Part shown: piece by piece, positions 1 through 10,911 of the stretch
How positions within the stretch are numbered: position 1 is the first letter of the stretch
How the letters are laid out: every line of letters begins with the position of its first letter
From: Avena insularis
Lineage: Eukaryota > Streptophyta > Magnoliopsida > Poales > Poaceae
Assembly (NCBI GenBank): GCA_023614405.1
Contig: CM042690.1
Location: forward strand, 524,288,293 to 524,352,292
Direction: 5' to 3'
Length of the DNA: 64,000 nucleotides
Translations under genes and position numbers: made by a program
The notes under the pieces: generated by a model
The model's input: the letters and a program-made list of their open reading frames with translations, nothing else
Database searches by the model: none
Told to the model about the DNA's origin: nothing

Positions 1-280
1 TTTAATTTACTTTTACTACACTGGATTATTTTGAGCTAAGCCTAAAGGTTCCAAGTATTGTTAAGTCAATTTTTGAAACTCAGACTCGGAAGTCACAAAA
101 CCATATCAAGGTAGATGCGAGCCGAGCCATGAAATTGAAGGAACAAGAAAATGAAACTCGGGGACTACACCCAAGTTAATCCGGCATGAACAACTTAGTA
201 GCAAAACATAATCTATGTGCTTAATACATCTGCACCCGGCATACCGGGGATCTGATAAATTTCAAAGTGTTTTTTGGTGC

Positions 281-925
281 TCAAGGAGCAGCAGGAGGAG
301 GGGGTAACTCGGAGCCAACGGGTGGAACTCCGGCCTCGGCCTCATCCTCATCTTCATTTTCTTTGACGTTCGAGGATTCGTCCTCTTCCTCCTCATCCGA
401 ACCATCTTCGACGTATTCGTCATCAACGGCACCGAGGAAGCTTGGTCCTTCATTCCATTGATGGACAGGGGCAAACTGGATGAGGTTATGGGTGCAAGCC
501 TTGTGCTGGGCTACCCAATCCGGATCATTTGACCACCTTAATCCGGTGTGCAAGCGCTCGAGAAGCTTCAGATTTGGTTTTTCGTACCACGTGAGAACAA
601 AGTGGAGGACCGTATGAGCTCCAGCGTGAGTGGCGGATTCCCTCCAAAGGTTGAGTTGGGTCTCGTAGTCCATCAACTTGTTGATCAGAGTAGTGGATCC
701 CTCCGGAACATCCTCACCAGGCCAAAGGGAACGGAAGATCCGGACGGCTGAATCCAGGAGACCCGAACCATAATTCTTCATAATTTCAACTCGGGAGGAT
801 AGGTTGACTATCAGATCCTCCATGTCAAAAGGAATGGGTTCAGAGCCAGGACCAGTTGGATTACCCCTCTGCTGAAGGAACTTGGACGGCAGTTGATGCA
901 ATGGCATCTCCCTCTAGGAATTTGC
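281..925 (-). pseudogene. C-terminal exon of antisense gene A, acidic tail
   Basis: The exon is preceded on the minus strand by a CAG acceptor at 926-928. From the Met at 907 it reads 208 codons. It has a helical segment resembling the last exon of the antisense gene in element B, including the pattern of two conserved helices and a region with WSNDPDW. It then runs into a Glu/Asp-rich stretch and a Pro-rich end (PPPPAAP). A TAG lies in frame between the acceptor and this Met, so the exon is probably damaged. It corresponds to 37200-37752 of element B. Confidence 0.5.
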
Positions 926-1002
926 CTGAAGACAAAACAAGTAAAATAAGTAAAAGAATTTAACCCAGAAAAATACATGTCGGCTGAAGGAAAGGAGCTT
1001 AC

Positions 1003-1413
1003 GGGAGATATGACTATGGATCCGAGTCAGCTCCTTGGTGCAATTATCATGTCTCTTCTAGAGCTTTTCAAGTTCAGCGTTAGCCGAGCCAAGCTTGACG
1101 TCGGCCTCTTTCAGCAAATCTTGATCGTTTGCAAGTTGGAGGTTAAGGTGTTCTCGCTCTTCGGTGAAGTCCTGGCCAGCCTTGTCCATTTCAATCTTAT
1201 GGAGCTCCTTGAGTTTTTTCATCTCGGCCTTGAGCTTGGCAACTTCATCATCCCGGGCTTGGAGTTTGGCAAGTTCGTCGTCCTTCTTCTTGAGCTCGGC
1301 CTGATGTTGCCCTACTTGTTCGAGAAAATGCAGCATCATATCAGGCACGGGCACACTATCTTCAAGGGATGCTGAAACAGTTTGTTGACCCGGCAGAGAC
1401 GAGGTATGAATAT
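1003..1413 (-). pseudogene. Coiled-coil exon of antisense gene A
   Basis: The frame encodes a long Lys/Glu/Leu-rich heptad segment (about 90 residues, with repeats such as KKDDELAKLQARDDEVAKLK), a strong coiled coil. It is bounded by an AG acceptor just before 1413 and a GTAAGC donor after 1003. A TAG at 1058-1060 (minus) interrupts it where a glutamine would continue the helix. The equivalent exon in element B is 36816-37121. A coiled coil suggests the protein self-associates, which is inference. Confidence 0.5.
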
Positions 1414-1472
1414 CTGCCGAGCTCAGGAGAAAGGTGAGAAAGCACGTAAATTGAGTAATCAAAGCGAATTAC

Positions 1473-1526
1473 CTTTTATCTTGGCTAGGTTTTTTCTCAT
1501 AATTTTGTTTTCAGCCTCCACTCCGG
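1473..1526 (-). pseudogene. Small exon of antisense gene A
   Basis: This is an 18-codon piece (core AENKIMRKNLAKIK) between a CAG acceptor after 1527 and a GTAATT donor before 1472. It continues the basic, helical character of the neighbouring coiled-coil exon. Evidence is splice-site spacing only. Confidence 0.35.
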
Positions 1527-1604
1527 CTGTGCAATTCAAATGACAGATTAGTTCGGCGGGAAAAGGGACAGAAAGATGGGAAAAAAGTCAAAGAGAAAAC
1601 TTAC

Positions 1605-1707
1605 CCCTTTTCTCAAACTCAGCAAGAAGCGTTGTACGTTTCGAGTGCAGCGCCTTGTGTGTGTCCAAGAGGCGCTGAAACTCAGCGCTCCGGCGATTGG
1701 TCGTGAC
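1605..1707 (-). pseudogene. Helical exon of antisense gene A
   Basis: The minus strand shows a pyrimidine-rich tract and CAG at 1708-1710, then an open stretch containing RRSAEFQRLLDTHKALHSKR, then a GTAAGT donor after 1605. It is a charged helix that prolongs the coiled coil. The upstream intron holds the 59-bp tandem repeat. Confidence 0.4.
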
Positions 1708-1740
1708 CTGAAAAAGCAATGGTGGCTTAGTTATATGCAT

Positions 1741-1985
1741 ATTCGAAGTGTACAAAATCCGGGCCAAGTGGAACTTAACCCGGCTCTAGGTGTGTGCATA
1801 TTCGAAGTGTACAAAATCCGGTTCAAGTGGAACTTAACCCGGCTCTAGGTGTGTGCATATTCGAAGTGTACAAGATCCGGTTCAAGTGGAACTTAACCCG
1901 GCTCTAGGTGTGTGCATATTCGAAGTGTACAAGATCCGGGCCAAGTGGAACTTAACCCGGCTCTAGGTGTGTGCATATTCAAAGC
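1741..1985. repeat. 59-bp tandem repeat, four copies plus a partial
   Basis: The motif ATTCGAAGTGTACAA starts at 1741, 1800, 1859 and 1918, with a degenerate partial at 1977, giving a constant 59-bp period. Copies differ by a few substitutions (GGGCC versus GGTTC). It lies inside an intron of the antisense gene, so it does not disturb the reading frame. Confidence 0.85.
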
Positions 1986-2115
1986 TACTAAGGAATTACG
2001 CTAGTTCTCTAAGGAGCATCCGACCGAGTAACAAGTTACACCCCCGAAGGCTAAGGGACTAATGGATATATCTCTAAGCACTTGTGCATGTTAAATAAAG
2101 GACAAAGTAGCATAC

Positions 2116-2615
2116 CTCCATTATCTGGCCAGCAAGGTTGATAGCCTTGGCTGCGGTGTTCATTTGTGCACTAAATTCGGTGGGCCCGAACTTCTCCGGG
2201 AGATCGTCGTTGGGATTGACGAACCCCGCTCTGTTCCAATTATCTACATATTCGATCAGAGCCGGAGGATAACTCTCTCCACTGAGCAAATGCGGCGTAA
2301 CCAAGCCCTTGGCGTGGGCCTCCTTCCTCGCAACTTGGGCAGCAGCAGGGCTGGTGTGCAATGCAAGTTGCTTGCTGCTAGCAGACCCGGAGGGGGCATC
2401 TTTCTTCGGCAGCATGGACGCGAGCGTGTGCTGTCCAGCCTCGATGGATGCTGCCCTAGTGGCATCAGAACTTTTCTTGGCCTTGGGCTGCTGCTGAGAG
2501 GCTGAGGTTTGAGCCGCAGATTTGGACTTGGGTGCAGCCTTGGTGCTAGCTGGGCCCTCTCACCGAGTCTTGGAAGACTCGGACAAGGCAAAAGGAGTTG
2601 GTGCTGGTGTTGGTG
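2116..2615 (-). pseudogene. Linker exon of antisense gene A, left of the solo LTR
   Basis: Minus-strand reading gives a Ser/Ala/Gln/Lys-rich linker (with QTSASQQQPKAKKSS) followed by a more ordered part (PPALIEYVDNWNRAGFV), ending at a GTATGC donor after 2116. The exon continues to the right of the inserted LTR at 6711. The Gly/Ala/Val-type triplet repeats on both sides of the insertion match, which supports a single interrupted exon. Confidence 0.45.
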
Positions 2616-5600
2616 TGTAACACCCTCAGAATCGGCCCTATGCAAGTTTTAGCGAAACTCGCCAAACCCGCATAGAAACGATTCAAAGGTGCCCACCAGG
2701 CACTTTCGTGCGGGTGGAAAACGAAGTAATAACATTACACAACAGTCCTCGATGGGACCCACAGAACAGATATATACAACACGACTCCAGGAGTCAAGAA
2801 TACAGATATATTATACAAAGATCCAAATCACCTTGAAAATGATGGCGCGTCCGACTACGGACAAGATGCAAATGGGGCTAAGAGCCCTGAAGAATAACCA
2901 ATGGCGTCCATAACCCTGCAGGCCAAGCGGAAGGGTAACCCCTTAACGACGTCGATCTCGAAACCTGCTTAAACAAAAGGGTGCCGACAAAGGGCAAAGG
3001 AAAAAGAGGCGTCGATCTTGAGGCCAAGATGCAGCGAGGCTAGAATTCGGCGGTCCTCGCCTACATAGGTATGGTGGACTGAAGCGGCAGCGGCAGCATG
3101 CACTAAACAACCTATAGAGACTCGATACAACTGGCGTCTATCAGAGAGGGGTAAGGAAGACCTATCCGGAACCAGCCTGATACTAACACCAAACAATCCC
3201 ATCCTGGTATTCCCCCTCGAGACCAAACGAGGAAGTCAACCGAGGAACTCACACAGTTGGTAGTTTTATTTATTCAGTGATCGTTGCAGCAATTACTAGT
3301 CAGGTGTAGATAATCATTCTGATAAAATAAGTAGTGGGCCGTTTTAGTTAACCATTCCGTTGTAGTTGCAACACTTACTAGTTAGATACAAATAGCGTGA
3401 GATAACCCAAAACCCAGCAGTTGTTGGCACTTTTATTTAGCCATTCCGTTGTGGTGAAGCTGATTACTAGTCATATCGGATACAAGTCAATTTATAACAG
3501 TAAACTTTAGTTATAGTTGTCTATGATCAAGCACTGTGCTCCAAGTCGTCCATAACCGCGGACACGGCTTCTCGAAAAGATTTAACCTCGAGGATGCACC
3601 AAAGTATCCACAAGCACTTGACCCTTTTGCGGATCGGTTAACATACACCCATCGGTATGTCGGCGGGGCCTACGTCATGACGCGTTTCCGGACCCAAAAG
3701 CAAGCACGGGGCCACCCACTAAGTACACCCATAGCGAAGTCGGCCGGTCTCGAGACGGACTCGGGGTTTGCGCCGATGGCTGTAACGACAGCAAATCCCA
3801 AAAGCTGGACCATCGATACCGCGAAAACACTCCGCTCCTAACAAAGTACAAAGGTGCTATCCATCGCACAATTTAAATAAAGCGATAAAGCATGGCATAA
3901 GTACAGGATAGTAAATAAAACCTCAAACTAGTTTGTGGCCCCGAGACAATACTTTGAAATCAGGTACTAATCGATGGGGGCCCATATCTCCCACTGTGGT
4001 TAGCGCTCGATCTCGGACAGTGTCAAGAACTCGGGGTCCCTGGGACACCGGTGGTGATCGAAACCAAATATTATCTATCACCCACGGTGCCTCTGCATTT
4101 ACCTACTTCAATTTTAGTTATTAAACAGCAATTAAAGTAACGATAATTAAAGCCATGATCATCTCCAACATTTAACATACGGCAATACTCCAACAATGTG
4201 GTACTCGACGACCGCATAGCACTTTCGAGCGGCGACTCTGACGCATAAGTCCAACTATCTACCAAACAACGGTAATAGGATGTGTCCAAGGCAATATAAG
4301 GTTGCAAGGGATATCACGGGCGAAAACTAGAGCATCGCAACACAGATAGCAAAGATCAACAGGAGGGAATAAAGACTATAAAAGTAAGATAGGTAGAAAG
4401 GGGAAGGTGCTCGCCTGAAAACATTGCCGAAGGTTTATCCGAAGATCGGATCGACACTCGCATCAACTCATCGGCCTAGTCCGTGAAGAAGCAAAACACT
4501 AGCACAAACACCGGATGCACTGTTTAATACTATGACAGAAGATCGGGCATGATGCATGTATGATGTATGACATGGGCATGCGATATAATTAGGTCATATT
4601 AAGCGGAACCGAGGCCCCGACAGATAACTAATAGGTTCATGTCATTTAGCTACCCTGCAATTTAAATGTTGTTTTAACAAGGCAAAATTATATTACCGGT
4701 TTGCTACACAAATTTAAATGGAACCAATATGAGACTAGAAATGTCCAAATAAGGTCTACATGATTAATTATGAGGTGAATCGGCATAATGCCCCCAAACC
4801 ACACAAATATGCATGCGAGTATGATCAATTTAATATGCGACAGACGATAATGTTATATTATAAAAATAATGGGGGTCTCGGATAGGGGATCACATTAGGG
4901 TTCGGCGAACTTGGGCTCCGAGGGGTTCGGGGTCGGTCCGAGTCCGGATCTGGGGTTCGGTCTCGGCGGGATCGAGGTTCGACTCGGGATTAGGGTCTTC
5001 GGATCTGTGAAGGAGATCATGGCGTTCGGCGAAGATCTTGGCGTCGAGGTTCGGTCTTCAAATCCCGGGAAGGATGTCTTGCGGTTTCCCGTGTAGGCGA
5101 TCTTGACGCTCGGTGCCCATGAAGTAGAACTTGTCGTCTGTCTTTGTCGGTGGTGATCTTGACCGATGGTCTTCGGGTCCGGGAAGGAGCACTTGGCGTG
5201 GCGCCGATTCTGGAATCGGCCTTGAGTTCGAGGGTCTCGGCGTCCGAGAACAGGTCTTGGGATCGGTCTTCGCGTTCGGAACCAGGGCCTTGAGTCCATG
5301 TAGCAGATCCAGCGTTCCGTGGCGGAGGTCTCGGGTTCCGCGGCTTCGGTTGTCGGACGACCTCGATCAACATACTCAACTTGTTGGGGAAAAGGACTCG
5401 CGACTTGTCGGTGGAGGAGCTCTGTGATACTCTTGGAGAGGCAGCGCTTCGAGGCGAAGGCGGCGTCACATGGGCGGGCGACTTGCGAGGACGGCGGCGG
5501 AACAGGGGCAGCGCGGCCAGCGCTGCCTCCAGCGACAACCGGAGGAGCTGCAGACGGAGGCGCCCAGCGGTTGGGGAGGCCGACGTCAGAGCTCGAGGCG

Positions 5601-6710
5601 GCCAGCGCCTGTGATCGGGAGCTCGAGGGGAAGAGGCTGCCGATGGCGGCGCGCGGGCGAACTTGAGGACAACGGGAGTTGGCGGCGGGTCCCGCAGAGG
5701 CAGCAGCCACCGGGCGGCGGCTTGAGCTCGGGCAGCACGCCTGCAGGAGCCTGGGCGAGGCGGCGATAGCGGCTCGGTCCGGCGAAGGAGGAAGACGGGG
5801 CGACGCGGGTTGGAGGCGGGGCGACGCGCGCAGACGGGCTCGGCCGGAGGGCAGCGTGGGACGCCGGAGGCAATGGCGCTGGCGGCGGGCGGCAGCGGTG
5901 CCCAGCGAGCAGGCGGCGTCGGCGCCTGGGAGGCGCCGAGGAGAGGAGAGGCGGCAGGGAGAGAAGAGGGAGGTGCGGGAGGCGGAGGCGGCGGCCGGAG
6001 GAGGCGGAGGGAGAGGAGAAGGGCGCGTCAGAGGTGGGGAGGGAGAGAGGTTGGGGACAGGCGGGTCGGGGTGGGCCAGGGGGTGTGTCGGTGGGGTGGG
6101 GCCTGCTGGGTCGGTGGGACCGGCTGGCAGCGGGACAGGGGCAGGTGCGGCCTGGGGTGGGGAGGCAGGGGCCGGTGGCGGACCCAGGTGTCGGTGGGGT
6201 GGGTCGGTTGACCGCGGGGAGAGAGAGAGGGAATGGGGGCTGGGGGAGTGGAAGGTGAGGTGGCAGCAGATGAGTGGTTGGGGGGAAGAGAGAGGATGAG
6301 GTGGCAGCAGGAGATTGGTGGGGGTGAGGTGGCTGGTTGGGTGGGTAGACTAGGTTGGGTGCAAAAGGGGTTTAGGGTGGACCGATCTGTTTTGTACGGG
6401 GGTGGTCGACTGGGTCGAATCGGCCCGTTCGACTGCCCCACTAAAAATAATTAACTATTTTATTTATTTCGAACAGGGCTTTTGCAATCCGATAGCACAC
6501 AAAACAAAATAATCCGGAGACCCAGGTTTGCGTTTGAACAAAGACGGGGAGTTTAGAAAACAAAACAGGTTTTTCCGCAAATAGTTTTATGCAAGCAAAA
6601 TGCAAGATGATGACAATGCTCAAATGCAATGTGGCATGAGCCTGCGGTCATGATGATGCAATGCACAAAAACAACGCGATTTTCTAGTAGTGGTTTTGCG
6701 GGATGCCACA
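2616..6710 (-). mobile_element. 4.1-kb solo LTR (Gypsy type)
   Basis: The segment is flanked by perfect 5-bp duplications TGGTG (2611-2615 and 6711-6715). It begins TGTAACACCC on the plus strand and ends ATGCCACA, so TG...CA termini are present on either strand. Read on the minus strand it starts TGTGGCATCCC and ends GGGTGTTACA, resembling the ends of the long LTR of element E, hence the minus orientation. No gag or pol is present, so it is a solo LTR. A very GC-rich block (about 5100-6300) lies in the middle, as in the LTR of E. Open frames inside this block are composition artefacts. Confidence 0.8.
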
Positions 6711-7265
6711 TGGTGCTTATGTTGCTGCTGGTGTTGCTGTTGGTGCTGGCGCTGGTGCTTGTGCTGGCGCTGGTCTTGGCGGTTGTGCTGCTGTTGTTGT
6801 TGGTACCTCGTGGGTGACGGGTTGCAGCCGAGCCGATGAAGAGCTGGGAGCATCAGCTACCTCGGCCGTGCCACTTCCCCCTGCTCCGAGGTTGCACTCC
6901 TCTAGACGAGGTGGGCTAGAACTCGGAGCAGCTACTGAACCCTCCTGAATGGGGCTCAGCGGACGTGTATCGTCACCCGTAGCAAGAGGGGGATCTTCAT
7001 GGATCTGCCCAGCCGGGTTAGTTGAAGCCAGAAATGCGTAAGAAATGGGTACAACATCAAATGCCTCCATCACCTCAATGTCGGAATCATCTTCATCGTC
7101 AGGCCAATTCCTTAAGGAAGAGAAGTTACCAGAGGGTCGCTTGGTTGCGTCCAGGGTCGACAGGAACATTTCCTGATCCGGCTCCTCCTCGTCCGAGAGA
7201 AGTCGATCCTTCCCCCATTTGAGGGAAGGCTCGGTGCCATCTTCCAGGGTTTGCTGAAGAAACAA
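6711..7265 (-). pseudogene. Linker exon of antisense gene A, right of the solo LTR
   Basis: The open minus frame (182 residues) has an acidic, Ser-rich first half (WPDDEDDSDIEVMEAF) and ends in Ala/Pro/Thr repeats exactly where the solo LTR begins. It continues at 2615. The linker is low-complexity and poorly conserved compared with element B, as expected of a disordered region. Confidence 0.45.
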
Positions 7266-8288
7266 CTAAGAGGAAAATGCAAAAGGGATCAAATGAGCAA
7301 CATGCTCCGACATAGAATATAACTCGGAAAAGGATTGAGAAACGAGATTCACCGCAGGAGGAGGCTTGTCCCGGCAGAAATGCTCCATCCCCCACTCCCA
7401 ATCAGCGGAGAAGTCCTTGTCAGTCATGAAGATGGCCTTGATCCGGCGGAAGATCTCAGTATTATTTAACTCGAAGGAGGAGGTCCGGTTGGGGTCAAGT
7501 CGCCAGCTCATGTGGCAAAGCTTGTGCGTGCGCTTCTGAAGGGGGAAATCCGGCTGCGGACGAATGTGATCATCACGTCCTCGTTGCGCAGCCCTAGATC
7601 CTTCAGCTCCTGGAACCGCTTATTAACCTGATTCGCCAAGGAAGTTGGTTTCTTGGGAACCGCTTATTGACCTGATTAGGAGGACCAATCACAAAGGGGC
7701 GCAGCCGGATCAGATCTTCATCCGTGACGTTCCTCTCATAGAAGAAGGTTCAGGCCCAGCCCTTGCAGGAATCGAGCCCCATGACCCAGGGAAAGACGGA
7801 TTGTTTCCGGGGTGAGATGGAGGCGGCACCAAATTGGGTCAGATGCTTCTCCTTCGGGGCAAGCATCTTATCCGGAACCACATTCCTTTGCAGACCGAAG
7901 AACCGGATCCAGAGCTCCTTGGAAGGCCACAGGCCGACATACCCCTCTATGGAGGATGCGAAGGAAGAGAGGGATGTGATGGCGTTTGCCAGTAGATGGT
8001 AGGGTCAGAGTTCGTAGATATCGAGGAAGTCATGGAAGAAATCGCTCATAGGCAGGCCGAAGCCACGCTGGAAGTGAGAGAGGAGCACGATGAACTCACC
8101 CTGATTGGGTGAGGGAGCAAGCTCTTCGCAGGGGAGGCACGAAATTACGCCCTCCAGAATGCGGCGGGTGCGGTAGAGCCAGTCAAGGTCATCTTGACAC
8201 ACCCAGGAACCAGCCCAAGCACCACGCTCCATGGTCTCACCCCCTCCTCCATCTCCTCTTCAACAACGGCGAGCTCTTCCTCGGTCAT
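7266..8288 (-). pseudogene. N-terminal transposon-domain exon of antisense gene A
   Basis: From a Met at 8288 the frame reads an acidic N-terminus (MTEEELAVVEEE), shifts frame near 8230, then continues with the conserved part (LPCEELAPSPNQGEFIVLL, FGLPMSDFFHDFLDIYEL). A TFFYERN motif further on corresponds to TFFYHKD in element B. The order fits the putative gypsy-type transposon domain. A TGA at 8005-8007 and a TGA inside the WA-TFFYERN stretch break it. Function unknown. Confidence 0.5.
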
Positions 8289-9005
8289 CTCCAGGTCGCT
8301 ATCCTTGCCGGCCCGTTCATACGAGGGAGGCAGAGGCTTGGAGTGGCGCAGACCCGTGACGGTGAAGCAGCGCGGGAGCGGCAGTGAGGCTAAGTGAGAA
8401 GAGGCACGGTGAGGCGGCAGCGCTGCAGAGCAGATGCGGCGGTGGCGGCGCTGTCGCGAGGAAGGAGAAGAGGCAGATGGGTAGAGGGGCGCGAGAAGTG
8501 GGAAAACCACCAAGGGACGCGCCCCTCCCCTATTTAACCACGCCCCAGCGGAGGGTAGTGGGATCGTGCAATGCGTCAAGGCCACACGGTGTGGCCGTGT
8601 ATCAGCCGAGTCAGCCAATCAGAGGCAAGCCACAGGAAGGGCCACAGGGCATAGGGGATCCCATGACGCCACGTGGTGATACAGTTAATGAGGAGGCAGC
8701 TGTGACGCGACGTGTGCAACAGTAACCCCTGACAATAAGTGCAGTAACTGGCGCAGGCCCTTAAAATGAGGCAAGGTAATGATTACCCTCCACGTAGGAC
8801 GTGGGGAAGTGTATGAGAGAAGGAAGGATAACCCGAAAAACTGAAGGGTAGCCCGGCCAACGAGTGATGACTCGGAATGTGCCAAGGGAACGCTATGCCA
8901 CGGGATCCGAGCTATGGAGTAACTCGGAAAAAGGAGCAAAAAGATTGAACCTGCCGTGGCCTTAGCAGCTGAAGTTGCTAAGACCGCACCAGCTCCAGGG
9001 ACTAA

Positions 9006-9782
9006 TGTTGGGGGATACCCCCGGGTAGGGTCACGCCGGGGTATAGAGGCCGAGTTAGCCGAGGTACGGCAAGGTCAAAGTGAATGTTGGCCGAGTCACC
9101 TCAAGGCAGGCCGACTTACGGAGTAACCCGGACCGAAGGATGTCCACCTAACTGAGTCCCGGCCGACGTATGTCGTATGCCGGCAGGAATTTTGTGACTT
9201 GTATGCAGGTACCCACGGGGCCGGATTAACCAGGCATGATCCGGGTTATATTAGGCTTGCAAGAGAAGGAAGGTATCTCGCTGGTCAAAATGTGGTCACT
9301 GTACGCTGGAGCATGAGCGAAGCGGACAGAGGGAAGGACCACCGAGGCATGGCCGACAAGGGTAACGCAGCCTGTGTCGGATGACGCTGGCGCCGCAGAG
9401 GCTTACGTAGCCTCTGCATGGCTTACAGTGGCAAAAGGTGACCCGGTCGGTTTGCTATTTTGGGAGAGGCATATTCCCAGGAATATGCCTCCACGTATGC
9501 CCTAGCTAATAGCCTGGCATCCCCTTTATAAGGAGCGCCAGAACCTCAGTAGAAGGGGATCGTGAGTTGGTTCATTGAGTAGTGGTAGTGGTGAGAGTAA
9601 GAGAGCTCCTTCTTCCTCCTCTCCCCCATACAGCTCAAGGAGCATCTATAAACCTTGAACACTTGGAGAATACAAAGCATCTATGTGTGGAATCACCACA
9701 CTATCCCTCCATGGATTCCTATAGTGCATATTGGCCCCACCTTTAGCCTATCCATGGCATCTGCCGTGACACCACCACGACA
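9006..9782 (+). repeat. 3' LTR of element A
   Basis: It starts TGTTGGGGGATACCC and ends CCACGACA; the last bases resemble the end of the element B LTR (CCGACGACA). The right boundary is inferred from that and from the change to Sabrina-like sequence at 9783. A TATA-type box lies at 9527-9532. The left LTR is outside the window, so the TSD cannot be tested (right candidate TTATG). Confidence 0.55.
9527..9532 (+). promoter_or_regulatory. TATA box of the element A LTR
   Basis: TATAAG follows a pyrimidine-rich CCCCTT, mid-LTR, in the expected orientation. It probably sets transcription start roughly 30 bp downstream. Confidence 0.4.
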
Positions 9783-10446
9783 TTATGATAGTATTGTTTA
9801 TGGTCTTACCTGCAAGTTGTATACACATATTGTTGTCCGGAACCAAAGGCCCCGAAGTGACAGCAATCGGGATAACCGGAGGGAATAACTTTGATGTGAG
9901 GATCACATGTGTTCACGGAGTGTTAATGCTTTGCTCCGGTGCTCTATTAAAAGGAGCACCATAATTGTCAGTAGTTCCCTTGAGGCCCCGCTGCAAACGG
10001 GCTGACAGGACAAAAGATGTTGTGCAAGTTCTCATTGCGAGCACGTATCACTATATATGGAACACATGCCTATGATTATTTAGTACTTGGATGATTTATC
10101 TTATTTATCTTCAAATGCCCTATGTCTTGATTGCCATATGAATTGTCTTGTCCATGCAATGCCCATCCATCCATCCCTATGCCTACCACGCTTTAATCCT
10201 ACTATTTACTGCAATTGTTACTATTGTCTTTACTTTTAATACTGCTATTACTTTGCTATTGCTACTACAAAACTGTTGCTACTGATAAACTGCTATGAGC
10301 AAGATTGTTTCAAGGTGCAGCTGAATTGACAACTCAGTTGTTAAGGCTTATAAATATTCTTTGGCTCCCCTTGTGTCGAATCAATAAATTGGGTTTCACT
10401 TCCCTCGAAAATACTGTGATACACCCCCTATACTTGTGGGTCATCA
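9783..10446 (+). repeat. Sabrina-like (Athila lineage Gypsy) LTR fragment
   Basis: The right half is typical of Sabrina LTRs as I recall them: a run of short TACT/GCTATTAC-type tracts, then GTGTCGAATCAATAAATT and CCCCTATACTTGTGGGTCATCA at the end (10446). The left part of the LTR is missing, consistent with element A having inserted into it. No internal region follows on the right. Confidence 0.65.
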
Positions 10447-10577
10447 ACCAGCTCCTCGGCTCCATCCTCTACAGGTGGCAGCGAGATCGGCGTGGTAACC
10501 TTCTGTAGGGCGGTGGAGCATCCGTCATCTTTGTCCTGCGGCAGCAATGGCGGTCTGTGAAATACTAGAACACTCGT

Positions 10578-10650
10578 ACCTATTCCCTCTGTTTCATAAT
10601 ATAAGATGTTTTAGCTTATGTGAAACGAGTGTATCTAGATTCACTATGAA
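10578..10650 (+). mobile_element. Stowaway-like MITE terminus, one end only
   Basis: TTCCCTCTGTTTCATAATAT resembles the Stowaway (Tc1/mariner) terminal repeat, preceded by TA. The matching inverted end is not visible downstream, so this is a truncated or solo end. Confidence 0.35.
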
Positions 10651-10911
10651 CTTACATGATAGAGTTGATGATGCGGTTAAATTTTTATTGTCGATTGCGC
10701 AACATTGTCATGTGTAGAGTAGTTCTTGTCCCGGGTATGCATCCTTTTTTTGTAGACTAGGATTCCATAGAAGCTTGTTTTCTGGGCTAGATCCCATAAC
10801 TAAGAACAAAGGGGATCCAATCGAAGTTGGTAGTTCGACAGCGCAAACTTTTAAACATTTGCATATATTTGTCAATCAACATCATGTAATCAATATTACA
10901 ACTTGCTGCAG

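Larger units (their letters stand above)
281..8288 (-). pseudogene. Antisense multi-exon extra gene of element A (gypsy-type transposon domain)
   Basis: The minus strand carries a spliced reading frame opposite to the element's own direction. Probable exons are 8288-6711 continuing at 2615-2116 across the inserted solo LTR, then 1707-1605, 1526-1473, 1413-1003 and 925-281. GT/AG signals are visible at most junctions, for example donor GTATGC after 2116 and GTAATT after 1473. The predicted protein has an N-terminal domain like the putative gypsy-type transposon domain (Transposase_28 type), a Pro/Ala/Gln/Ser-rich linker, a coiled coil and an acidic tail. Its function is unknown. The frame is broken by stops at 8005-8007 and near 7750 and by frameshifts near 8230. 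Confidence 0.55.
1..9782 (+). mobile_element. Tat-like Ty3/Gypsy LTR retrotransposon, 3' part (element A)
   Basis: Only the 3' end of this element is in the window; gag-pol and the 5' LTR would lie to the left. The orientation is inferred from the LTR beginning TGTTGGGGGATACCC at 9006 and from a gene running antisense to it at 281-8288. This is the mirror image of element B, where an antisense gene also lies next to the 3' LTR. Antisense extra ORFs beside the 3' LTR are known for the Tat/Grande branch of Gypsy elements. The element is split by a solo LTR at 2616-6710. Lineage is inferred from architecture, since no polymerase is visible. Confidence 0.6.

Noticed and set aside
5679..6299. 206-residue plus frame, and others in 4895-6454
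   Set aside because: Gly/Arg/Ala-rich low-complexity translations on both strands of a GC-rich LTR core; explained by composition.
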